A DNA stretch of 7,624 nucleotides from Thermoplasmata archaeon (GTDB lineage Archaea > Thermoplasmatota > Thermoplasmata > Thermoplasmatales > Thermoplasmataceae). Below the pieces are notes generated by a model. The model had not been told where the DNA came from, did no database searches, and saw only the letters and a program-made list of their open reading frames with translations. Position 1 is the stretch's first letter. The number at the start of each line of letters is the position of its first letter. Below, one piece after another: positions 1-5,862 of this stretch. Position numbers and translations under genes: made by a program. The stretch lies in the NCBI GenBank assembly GCA_021804185.1, contig JAJZKL010000035.1, forward strand, positions 1 to 7,624. Direction: 5' to 3'.

Positions 1-134
1 TTAAATATGAGATTATAAAATATAACGTTATTTCCACATTTATACAAAAATATATAATATTAATTATCCTTGTATCTCTATTTATTAAATTCAAACAATA
101 GGGCAATTTTTAAAATAAATGAAAAAGTATGTCA
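1..134. other. AT-rich intergenic region at the left edge
   Basis: No coding region can be supported here. The stretch is strongly AT-rich compared with the genes beside it. It has several TATA-like runs (for example around 43-60) that could serve a promoter for a gene beyond the left edge, in either direction. It contains a perfect 10-bp palindrome, ATAACGTTAT, at 22-31. Read on the minus strand, the part just after the CBS-HPF gene is rich in T (122-126 and about 111-118), which could act as an archaeal oligo-T terminator. Nothing here can be assigned firmly. Confidence 0.5.
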
Positions 135-155
135 TCAAGAAGAATTATTCTTCTT
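111..155 (-). terminator. Possible terminator with a 19-bp palindrome after/within the end of the CBS-HPF gene
   Basis: Positions 137-155 form a perfect odd palindrome: arms of 9 bases (AAGAAGAAT / ATTCTTCTT) around a single central T. It overlaps the last codons of the CBS-HPF reading frame (stop at 135-137). On the minus strand it is followed by T-rich DNA with a run of five T at 126-122. A hairpin would be AT-rich and weak. Archaeal termination relies mainly on the oligo-T stretch, so the T-rich part is the better evidence. The palindrome may simply reflect the Lys/Ser codons of the protein tail. Confidence 0.3.
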
Positions 156-1013
156 AAGGCGGTTTTCGTAAGTATCAAAAATGCGGCTCAAGCACTTTCC
201 GAAATTCCAGTCAAAGTCATCAACCGCCATGTGAATATGCCCCCCATAGAGACGTGTTCTGAGGGAATATTTGACCTTTCCAGAAGAGTGATATTTCGTT
301 ACATGTATGTTGAAACTTCCATTCTCAATGCCTGCAATTCTCGATATTCTTGAGACAAATTTTTCTCCTTCAAAAAATATTATGTCATAAAGATCGTCAT
401 CGTATGCATCTAGGCCGGAGACCTGGATCAGTATGCCCTTCTCTCTGGCGGGAACCGAGATCATGTTCAGTATATCCATGATGCCTATAACACCCACTAC
501 CTTCCCCTGTATATCTGTAACTGGCAATGTGTGAAATCTGTTTTTTAATAGGGCTCTAGAGGCATCCTCAAGAGTTGATTCAGGATGCACACTGATTGGG
601 TTCCCCATCAATGACGAACACTTCAGGTCCATTCTGGAAGTTTCGCCGCTTATGTCCCCCTTGCCTTTGGTTTGTTCGCCCTTAATAATTGCCGAGGGAG
701 ATATTTCACCTGCACTGAGTATGCCTTTAAGGAGCAAATCTGCATCTGTGACAGGGATTTCGCTCTCGTCAAGGCTTCTCATTTTCTCCATTGCTGTCTT
801 TATGCTGTCCTCCATGTTTACCGTTTCAGGACTGCTAGTCATGACATCAAGCACTTTCATGTTTCTTATGTCACTGAATGTCCCAAGGTTGCGCATAATA
901 TCTGTTCTTGAAAGTATGCCCACAAGCATTCCCTTTTCTGCGACTGGAAGTGCTGGAATTCCAGATTTCCTTATCAGATCAATTGCCCTGTATATATCAT
1001 CTGATGGCTTCAA
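135..1013 (-). CDS. CBS-domain protein with C-terminal HPF-like domain (3' part of a frameshifted gene)
   Basis: This 292-codon frame carries the rest of CBS domain 2 (residues ~1-45, with the nucleotide-contact pattern S35...D38 in GILSRTDI), CBS 3 (~52-110), CBS 4 (~130-186, D180 kept but the usual Ser/Thr missing) and a C-terminal domain (~193-288). The C-terminal domain runs strand (ILIQVSG), long helix, three strands, final helix (to ENRLKK). That is the order found in the ribosome hibernation factor HPF/YfiA. CBS pairs bind AMP, ADP, ATP or SAM, so the protein probably couples energy state to ribosome activity; this is inference. The only possible start is the TTG at 1013, because a TAA lies just upstream in frame. 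That TTG has no ribosome binding site and would begin inside a CBS domain. It is therefore better read as the second half of one gene with 997-1245; dropping one C of the C7 run gives 369 residues. Confidence 0.75.
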   Translation of the reverse strand: MKPSDDIYRAIDLIRKSGIPALPVAEKGMLVGILSRTDIMRNLGTFSDIRNMKVLDVMTSSPETVNMEDSIKTAMEKMRSLDESEIPVTDADLLLKGILSAGEISPSAIIKGEQTKGKGDISGETSRMDLKCSSLMGNPISVHPESTLEDASRALLKNRFHTLPVTDIQGKVVGVIGIMDILNMISVPAREKGILIQVSGLDAYDDDLYDIIFFEGEKFVSRISRIAGIENGSFNIHVTKYHSSGKVKYSLRTRLYGGHIHMAVDDFDWNFGKCLSRIFDTYENRLKKNNSS

Positions 1014-1245
1014 CCGGGGGGGTCCTTATAGCAAGAGAGCCTATTTTTTCCATGCTCTGTAGGCTCCTTCTCTTTAACAATTCCCTGAAAAGAAGCATTC
1101 CCGTATACGTCTTTCCTGATAGTACAGGTATCTGATGTATTCCTGTTTCCTTCATCTTTGCAAATGCATCAGTGACTTTTGCCGTTGCGGGAAGTGTCAC
1201 CAGTCCTTCCCTTGTCATTATATCCATTACTTTCATAGACACCAT
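997..1245 (-). CDS. CBS-domain protein, N-terminal part of the same frameshifted gene
   Basis: From ATG at 1245 this frame encodes a full CBS domain 1 (MKVMDIMTREG... to LLFRELLKR) and the first strand of CBS 2 (IGSLAIRTP), then runs out of frame after the C7 tract and stops at 997-999. The frame is open further upstream to an ATG at 1293, but that part overlaps the end of the hydroxymethyltransferase gene and does not look like CBS sequence. The ATG at 1245 lies one base after that gene's stop (TGA-G-ATG), as expected for translational coupling. A second ATG at 1236, preceded by GGTG at 1243-1240, is also possible. CBS 1 lacks the usual Ser/Thr...Asp nucleotide pattern (it has GMLLFREL). The gene shares a transcript with the hydroxymethyltransferase and has no promoter of its own that I can see. 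Confidence 0.75.
   Translation of the reverse strand: MVSMKVMDIMTREGLVTLPATAKVTDAFAKMKETGIHQIPVLSGKTYTGMLLFRELLKRRSLQSMEKIGSLAIRTPPVEAIR
1016..1022 (-). other. Frameshift site: run of seven C (minus strand) inside CBS domain 2
   Basis: On the minus strand the sequence reads A, seven C, GG, TTGAAG. In the incoming frame this is ACC CCC CCG GTT; the downstream CBS/HPF frame needs CGG TTG AAG. Skipping one C (a +1 shift, or six C instead of seven) gives T-P-R-L-K-P-S-D-D, which fits a CBS domain without a break. Possible causes are a sequencing or assembly error in a homopolymer, a real length variant (phase-variable), or slippage on the CCC-C tract during translation or transcription. The sequence alone cannot separate these. 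Confidence 0.8.
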
Positions 1246-1246
1246 C

Positions 1247-2422
1247 TCAGTACACAAGCGAAATGTGTGAAAGCAGCTCCCTGACGTTGCCATTTACATT
1301 CTCGCCCTTTGCCGCTTTTTGTATGAGTTCAGCTATTTCGTGCATATTATTGAAACCGTATCTTGAAATTTCCGCCGTACCAACTCTGCCCTCTCTGTCA
1401 ACAATTATTCCATTTTCCTCGAGCCTTTCGCTGAATGTCCTGTAATTCAGCCCATATTTGTTTAAGGAATCTGGATCAATAATTATCTGATGTGTTTCCG
1501 AGAACCACGGAGAAAAGCGAACACCTGTACCCAGATCATTGAGCTCCTTTCCTAGTGAGTGACTGTTGGATACGACCAGAGATGCATACTTCTCCCCTGA
1601 TCTGATCATCTCCTCTGTTGCTACACCCAGTGCGGCAACACGTGAAGGGTGGTAATTATCCATAGACCGCCAGGTGATGTTACTTCTCATTGTATTGTAT
1701 ATGTCTTCATCATTGGTAAGTATAATCCCTCCCTGTGGCCCGAAGAAAGATTTATGTGTAGAACCGAAAAGTACGTCACAATATTCAAGAACATCCTTCT
1801 GAAAAGCTTTTCCCGCAATAAGGCCCATCACATGCGAACCGTCATAGGCTATCTTTGTACCATGCGGTTCACAAATTTCCCTGATGCGCTTCAAGTCATA
1901 GTGCCTTACAAAAAATGACTGGCCGAGAACCAGAAGATTGGGCGATGTAACTTGCATAAGCTTTTCCAGCTTTTCATATCTGATCTCCTGAGTTGCATCT
2001 TCATAAGGTATGTGGTAATTTTTAAAGCCAAGCATCTGAGGCAGATATCCACCTTCATATCCGGTATAGCCCCCATTAGCTTCCGGAATGGATAGAACGT
2101 TGTCCTTCCTTGAAACAAGTGATAGGAGAACAATCTCTGAGGCTATGTGACCACCTATAGGTCTCACTTCTGCAAATCTGCTGCCGTACAGGCGGGATAC
2201 CAGCTTTTCAACGGAGTGTAAAACCTCCTCGGAAAACTTTGCACCACCATATGCATCCTTACCTTCAATCTCAAGTGAGTACCTGGAAGCCATATCTGAA
2301 GACAAAGCCTCTTTTGCCTCCATACTCAGGAAATTCTCTGATACCTGCATATTCAGGCATGATTTCCTGAATTCGTTATGCTTTCTCACAATTTCAAGAA
2401 TTTCAGACAAATCCGGGGGCAC
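1247..2422 (-). CDS. glyA: Serine hydroxymethyltransferase-like PLP enzyme
   Basis: The protein (391 residues from GTG at 2422) has the fold-type I PLP layout of serine hydroxymethyltransferase, which interconverts serine and glycine with a folate or pterin one-carbon carrier in the cytoplasm. Visible landmarks: SEN with the catalytic-type Glu29; KDAYGG (Y58); RPIGGH (89-92) at the phosphate-binding SGSxAN position; D194 of AYDGSHVMGL; the PLP lysine K224 in GSTHKSFFGPQGG; and the substrate carboxylate Arg R346 in GRVGTA. It is shorter than usual (about 420 or more), and the His that stacks on PLP in the GGHLTHG motif appears replaced by Tyr119 (GGYTGYEGG). Serine/glycine chemistry is therefore likely but not certain. 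The start is ambiguous: GTG 2422, or TTG 2410 with the GGGGGTG at 2426-2420 as ribosome binding site nine bases before it, or an upstream ATG at 2453 if one C of a C5 run is absent. It is first in an operon with the CBS-HPF gene. Confidence 0.8.
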   Translation of the reverse strand: MPPDLSEILEIVRKHNEFRKSCLNMQVSENFLSMEAKEALSSDMASRYSLEIEGKDAYGGAKFSEEVLHSVEKLVSRLYGSRFAEVRPIGGHIASEIVLLSLVSRKDNVLSIPEANGGYTGYEGGYLPQMLGFKNYHIPYEDATQEIRYEKLEKLMQVTSPNLLVLGQSFFVRHYDLKRIREICEPHGTKIAYDGSHVMGLIAGKAFQKDVLEYCDVLFGSTHKSFFGPQGGIILTNDEDIYNTMRSNITWRSMDNYHPSRVAALGVATEEMIRSGEKYASLVVSNSHSLGKELNDLGTGVRFSPWFSETHQIIIDPDSLNKYGLNYRTFSERLEENGIIVDREGRVGTAEISRYGFNNMHEIAELIQKAAKGENVNGNVRELLSHISLVY

Positions 2423-2453
2423 CCCCTTTGAATTCTATTACAGTAAATTTCAT
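2403..2453 (-). other. 16-codon mini-ORF overlapping the start of the SHMT-like gene
   Basis: An ATG at 2453-2451 lies about 30 bases after the centre of a strong TATA box, so a transcript from that promoter would begin at or a few bases before it. The frame reads MKFTVIEFKGGAPGFV and stops with TGA at 2405-2403, passing through the GTG and TTG start candidates of the enzyme in another frame. It may be a leader peptide. Alternatively it is the true N-terminus of the enzyme: leaving out one C of the C5 run (2415-2419) joins it in frame as ...GGAPDLSEILE and gives a 401-residue protein. It could also be chance. Confidence 0.35.
2420..2426 (-). promoter_or_regulatory. Shine-Dalgarno-like GGGGGTG overlapping the GTG start of the SHMT-like gene
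   Basis: GGGGGTG matches the core of the archaeal anti-Shine-Dalgarno (pairing partner GGAGGTGAT) with one difference and sits nine bases upstream of the TTG at 2410-2408. This spacing favours TTG 2410 over GTG 2422, which is part of the motif itself. The motif can also pair with the CCCCC that follows at 2419-2415, forming a very small GC hairpin that would hide the site. Confidence 0.35.
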
Positions 2454-2469
2454 AGAGCCTGTTAATCAT

Positions 2470-2499
2470 CCAATTGGAATATATAATGTTTCCAAGTGG
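2470..2499. repeat. Inverted repeat bracketing the TATA box (candidate operator)
   Basis: The left arm CCAATTGGAA (2470-2479) and right arm TTCCAAGTGG (2490-2499) are reverse complements at 9 of 10 positions. They are separated by ten bases that hold most of the leftward TATA box. Arm centres are 20 bp apart, about two helical turns, the geometry expected for a dimeric regulator. Binding there would compete with TBP for the operon promoter. The left arm also contains the palindrome CCAATTGG. No regulator is identified. Confidence 0.4.
2479..2487 (-). promoter_or_regulatory. TATA box for the SHMT-like/CBS-HPF operon
   Basis: On the minus strand ATTATATAT is preceded by GGAAAC, which suits a TFB recognition element. 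Transcription would begin about 26 bases downstream, near 2457-2455, just ahead of the ATG at 2453. This gives a leader of about 35-45 bases for a start at 2422 or 2410, or an almost leaderless message for ATG 2453. Confidence 0.6.
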
Positions 2500-2534
2500 C
2501 ATTTTTTCCAGAGTATTTTAGACAAAAGGTCATC

Positions 2535-2541
2535 TTTTATA
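2535..2541 (+). promoter_or_regulatory. TATA box for polB
   Basis: TTTTATA is centred 25 bases before the ATG at 2563, the distance expected for an archaeal leaderless transcript that starts at or within a base or two of the start codon. There is no Shine-Dalgarno motif ahead of that ATG, which agrees with a leaderless message. Confidence 0.6.
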
Positions 2542-2562
2542 CCCTTTCTATATTAGAGAACC

Positions 2563-4935
2563 ATGGAGATCAGAATGCGGATCCTTGTTGCCTCGTACAG
2601 GAGCAAGGATGTTGCAGTTGAACTGTTTGGAAGAACTGATGATGGAAGATCAGTTACCGCACTCTATTTTGGATTCAGACCATATTTTGATCTTGTTGAA
2701 CCTTCTGATGCATGCCTCCAGATATACCGTGCTGACGAGGAATATGTGGATGAAGAGAGTATGAAACTCTGGGTAGAAGGGGAGGACAGACAGGTAACAA
2801 GGATATATGTCTCATCACCCTGGAAGGTCCCGAAATTAAGGGAAAAATGCGGTAGCAAATTCAAGGTTCTTGCAGCCGACATACCATTCCACCACAGATT
2901 CATATATGATATGGATCTGAATCCTTGCGTCACAATAACTGGAGAAGAGATGCCTGAGGAGAGGGGCAACTTTACCACTGATCTCGTTGTGAGGATAGAA
3001 AAGCTCGATAAATGCGAGGATTTTGTTCCTCCTGTCAAGATCCTAAGCTTTGACATTGAAAATGCGGTAACCCCTGCTAAAGGGGAAGAATATGGGCATA
3101 TCCTTATGATTGGATATGCTGTCCATGATGGCAGGGAACTACACAAGGGATATTTGGATGGCGATGAGAAAAAAATACTCTCGGACTTCGTTTCTTTAAT
3201 AAGGAAGGAGGATCCGGATATCCTCACTGGATACAACATTGATGGGTACGATCTTCCGGTTATTCAGTCAAGGATGCAGAAGTTTGGCGTCAGGTTCAAC
3301 ATTGGAAGAGACGGAGAGGCCCCGCACAGGATTCAGGGCCAGTACTGGCGCCTGCATGGCAGAACAATATCAGATACCTGGTGGGCTGTCAAGAAAATAA
3401 TGCATCCAAAGCATGAAACGCTGAACTATGTAGCACAGGAGCTTCTTGGGGAAGGAAAGGATAACATAAACCGGCTTAAAATAGAGGAAGAATGGGCCAA
3501 CAGGAGACAGGAGGTAATAGAGTACTGCATAAAGGATGCTTACCTTACACTTCAGATATTCCAGAAGCTCAGGGTTGTTGACAGGAATATGTTCATGTCA
3601 ACAGTAACCAAACTACCTTATGATGATGTTTCTAATGGAGGAACAAGCAATTATGTGGATTCTTTGCTGATTAGGAAGGCGGACAGAGAGAAGATAGGCG
3701 TCCCCATGACTTCCCATAACGGCAAGGATGCCCCGATTGAGGGAGGGTATGTCCATTCAATTGGAGCCGGGATATATGATAATGTAATTGTCCTGGACTT
3801 CAAAAGCATGTATCCTTCAATGATTATGAAATACAACATTTGTTTCACTACGCTATCCCAGGATGGAGAAAACGTTGCCCCAAACGGAATAAAGTTTATT
3901 TCAGCCAACAGGAAACCTGGCCTCGTTCCTAGGCTTCTCAGAGACCTAATGGAGGAACGGGATCGGGTTAAGGCACGAATGAAAGCCGCAAAAGGAGATG
4001 AACGGGAATATCTGGACGGCATACAGGGGGCGCTTAAAATTCTCATGAACACATTCTATGGTGTCCTGGCCTCCTCATTCTACAGGTTCACAAACCTTGA
4101 AATCGGCAGTGCAGTCACAGGGTATGCCAGGGAAACCATAAAGGGGCTAATAGAGAAACTGAAATATGAAAATTTCCGTGTAATATACGGAGATACGGAT
4201 TCGGTATTCATAGAGTCTGGCGCACAGTCTCCGGAGGAGGCCATAAAAATCGGCAGAGACCTCAGTGAACGCATTTCCAGGGAAGAGGGGGTAATTGTTG
4301 AATTTGAAAAGGTCATGGATCCGTTGTTCTCTCATGGAGCTAAGAAGAGATATGCAGGAAAAATAATCTATCCTGAATCGCAGAAGGGAGAGGTTCTGGT
4401 TAGGGGCTATGAGGTTAGAAGAACTGATTCATTCGATCTTCAGAGTGAAGCTCTGTCAAAGGTCTTTGAGCTTGTACTGGACAGAAACCTTCAGGGGGCG
4501 ATAGATTACAGGAACGACATTATAGGAAAGATAAAGGCTGGAGACACTTCCTCAATAAATATCGATGATCTTGTAATTTCCCGCTCAGTCAGAGACTTCA
4601 GAAATTACAAGGAGCAGTCCCTTGCTAATATCAGGGTTGCCAAAAAGCTTATGGAAATGGGGGAAACATTCATCCCCGGCATGAAAGTTTCCTGGATCGT
4701 TACAAACAGCAAAAAATCTCCACAGGAGGTTGAGCCCTATATGGATGGTGTACCATTTAACGGAACCCCTGACTGGGATTACTATGCCAGAAGAGTTGAC
4801 GAGACTCTTAACAGGGTACTGGAAGGCCTATCCGAAGACTACAGGGAATTGCAGGAAAATGGGCGGAATGATACCTCCGGTAAGATGAAGGATAATATGG
4901 AGGCGCAGCAGAAAAGCCTCTTCGAATTCTCGTGA
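2563..4935 (+). CDS. polB: Replicative DNA polymerase, family B (PolB), with 3'-5' proofreading exonuclease
   Basis: This 790-residue protein copies and proofreads chromosomal DNA. All exonuclease motifs are present: Exo I FDIE (D164, E166), Exo II YNIDGYD (N225, D230), Exo III YCIKD (Y321, D325). So are the polymerase motifs: A DFKSMYPS (D412, steric-gate Y417), B KILMNTFYG (K492, N496, Y499, G500), C YGDTDS (D544, D546), plus KKRYAGK (594-600). The N-terminal domain keeps the residues lining the archaeal uracil-sensing pocket: a Tyr near the start, FRPY (39-41) and WKVP (V89). The last residues, QKSLFEFS (783-790), form a PCNA-binding peptide. No intein interrupts the motifs. The start at 2563 fits the TATA box; ATG 2575 (M5) is an alternative, preceded by GGAG and matching the family's usual N-terminus better. 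Length is normal (about 775-800). Confidence 0.95.
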   Translation: MEIRMRILVASYRSKDVAVELFGRTDDGRSVTALYFGFRPYFDLVEPSDACLQIYRADEEYVDEESMKLWVEGEDRQVTRIYVSSPWKVPKLREKCGSKFKVLAADIPFHHRFIYDMDLNPCVTITGEEMPEERGNFTTDLVVRIEKLDKCEDFVPPVKILSFDIENAVTPAKGEEYGHILMIGYAVHDGRELHKGYLDGDEKKILSDFVSLIRKEDPDILTGYNIDGYDLPVIQSRMQKFGVRFNIGRDGEAPHRIQGQYWRLHGRTISDTWWAVKKIMHPKHETLNYVAQELLGEGKDNINRLKIEEEWANRRQEVIEYCIKDAYLTLQIFQKLRVVDRNMFMSTVTKLPYDDVSNGGTSNYVDSLLIRKADREKIGVPMTSHNGKDAPIEGGYVHSIGAGIYDNVIVLDFKSMYPSMIMKYNICFTTLSQDGENVAPNGIKFISANRKPGLVPRLLRDLMEERDRVKARMKAAKGDEREYLDGIQGALKILMNTFYGVLASSFYRFTNLEIGSAVTGYARETIKGLIEKLKYENFRVIYGDTDSVFIESGAQSPEEAIKIGRDLSERISREEGVIVEFEKVMDPLFSHGAKKRYAGKIIYPESQKGEVLVRGYEVRRTDSFDLQSEALSKVFELVLDRNLQGAIDYRNDIIGKIKAGDTSSINIDDLVISRSVRDFRNYKEQSLANIRVAKKLMEMGETFIPGMKVSWIVTNSKKSPQEVEPYMDGVPFNGTPDWDYYARRVDETLNRVLEGLSEDYRELQENGRNDTSGKMKDNMEAQQKSLFEFS

Positions 4936-4937
4936 CC

Positions 4938-5819
4938 TCAGGTAGAATATTCCTTCCTGTCCACAATATGTTCGGGTATTTTCCCATCAATGAACTTCCT
5001 TACGTTCTGGCAAGCCCTGTAGACTGCAGTCACTTCAAGTGATCTGTTTATCCCGCCAACATGTGGAGTGAGGAGTACATTTTCTGGAATGGGGAAATCC
5101 ACTTGAGGTTCCCTCCACCACACATCTGTAAGATATTGTTTACCGGGATTATTTCTCAAATAGTCCAGCATGTCATTTTCCTTTACAACATCTGCTCTGG
5201 CAACATTTACGATTGTTTCTCCCCTGAATTTGGAGAGAAGATGTGAATCTATTATTCCCCTTGTCAAGTTCGTCAGTGGCATAGCCAGAGCCACAATATC
5301 CGACTCCATGAAAAGTTCCTCTGGTGAATTTACAAATCTGTCCAGGTTCTCGTCACCATGCCTGTTTCGTGAATACGCTATGGTGACCATATTGAGTGCT
5401 TTTGCAATTCTCGCCATGCTGCGGCCAATCCCGCCATAACCGAAAATTCCAAGTTTCTTTCCAATCAAGCTGTTAACAGGCAGCTTCTCATAAACTCCAC
5501 TCCTTGCCTGCTTTTCAAAGTCCATTATTCTTTTGTTGACTGAGAGAAGCATGGCAAAGGCATGTTCTGCAACTGGCTCTGAGAATGCTCCTGCGTTGCT
5601 GCATATGGTTACTCTTTCAGGTACGGATTTAAAGTCCAGGTGGTCAACCCCAGCGGAGATTGTCTGGATCATCTTCAGGTCCTTTGTAACTGAGTATTTC
5701 CTGTAAATAACCTGAACATCAGCGCCCTCAGGGTCCATGACCCTTACATCTGCCCCTGTAATCTCTCTGCATTTCTCGAGGACATCCTCACTGAACTCCC
5801 TCATTATGGAAACTATCAT
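4938..5819 (-). CDS. D-2-hydroxyacid dehydrogenase (glyoxylate/hydroxypyruvate reductase-like)
   Basis: The 293-residue protein is an NAD(P)-dependent dehydrogenase that interconverts a 2-oxoacid and a D-2-hydroxyacid in the cytoplasm. The Rossmann nucleotide motif is G127-Y-G129-G-I-G132. The catalytic set is Arg208 (in NVARAD), Glu237 (in DVWWREP) and His253 (in LTPHVGG). The strand that usually ends in an acidic residue in NAD-specific members ends here in YSRNR (S150, R151), which suggests NADP(H). The Arg motif is RADVV where most relatives have RG. It is somewhat shorter than usual (310-330), mainly in the N-terminal catalytic domain. The substrate cannot be told; glyoxylate, hydroxypyruvate and other oxoacids are possible. 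It lies 43 bases after the unknown 140-residue gene on the same strand, so it could be the last gene of that operon or have its own weak promoter. Confidence 0.9.
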   Translation of the reverse strand: MIVSIMREFSEDVLEKCREITGADVRVMDPEGADVQVIYRKYSVTKDLKMIQTISAGVDHLDFKSVPERVTICSNAGAFSEPVAEHAFAMLLSVNKRIMDFEKQARSGVYEKLPVNSLIGKKLGIFGYGGIGRSMARIAKALNMVTIAYSRNRHGDENLDRFVNSPEELFMESDIVALAMPLTNLTRGIIDSHLLSKFRGETIVNVARADVVKENDMLDYLRNNPGKQYLTDVWWREPQVDFPIPENVLLTPHVGGINRSLEVTAVYRACQNVRKFIDGKIPEHIVDRKEYST

Positions 5820-5841
5820 GCTGGTTTAATGTTTCTCTGGA

Positions 5842-5849
5842 GATAAGTG
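5842..5849 (-). promoter_or_regulatory. Weak TATA-like box before the dehydrogenase gene
   Basis: On the minus strand AAAACACTTATCTCC lies with its CTTATC part centred about 26 bases before the ATG at 5819, the right place for a leaderless transcript. No ribosome binding site precedes that ATG, which also favours a leaderless start. The box is far from the consensus, so read-through from the upstream operon remains possible. Confidence 0.3.
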
Positions 5850-5862
5850 TTTTCCGAATACT

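Noticed and set aside
652..1062. A 136-codon plus-strand frame rich in hydrophobic residues opposite the CBS domains
   Set aside because: It is a shadow of the CBS coding sequence; its apparent hydrophobic segments arise from the complement of charged codons.
1246..1293. Upstream extension of the CBS gene to the ATG at 1293
   Set aside because: The extra 16 residues overlap the end of the SHMT-like gene and do not resemble CBS sequence; ATG 1245 fits the coupling with the upstream stop.
2423..2562. Glycine riboswitch or other structured leader before the SHMT-like gene
   Set aside because: The predicted leader is under about 45 bases, too short for a riboswitch, and shows no aptamer-like pairing beyond a tiny G5/C5 hairpin.
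2664..3239. A long open frame of 191 codons on the minus strand inside polB
   Set aside because: It lies wholly opposite a well-supported polymerase gene, is rich in Ser as antisense frames often are, and shows no domain, promoter or ribosome binding site.
3651..4052. A 133-codon open frame on the minus strand inside polB
   Set aside because: It is the antisense of polymerase motifs A and B and has no features of its own.
3796..4220. Intein at a polymerase motif, common in archaeal PolB
   Set aside because: Motifs A, B and C are all continuous and normally spaced; no splicing-domain sequence is inserted.
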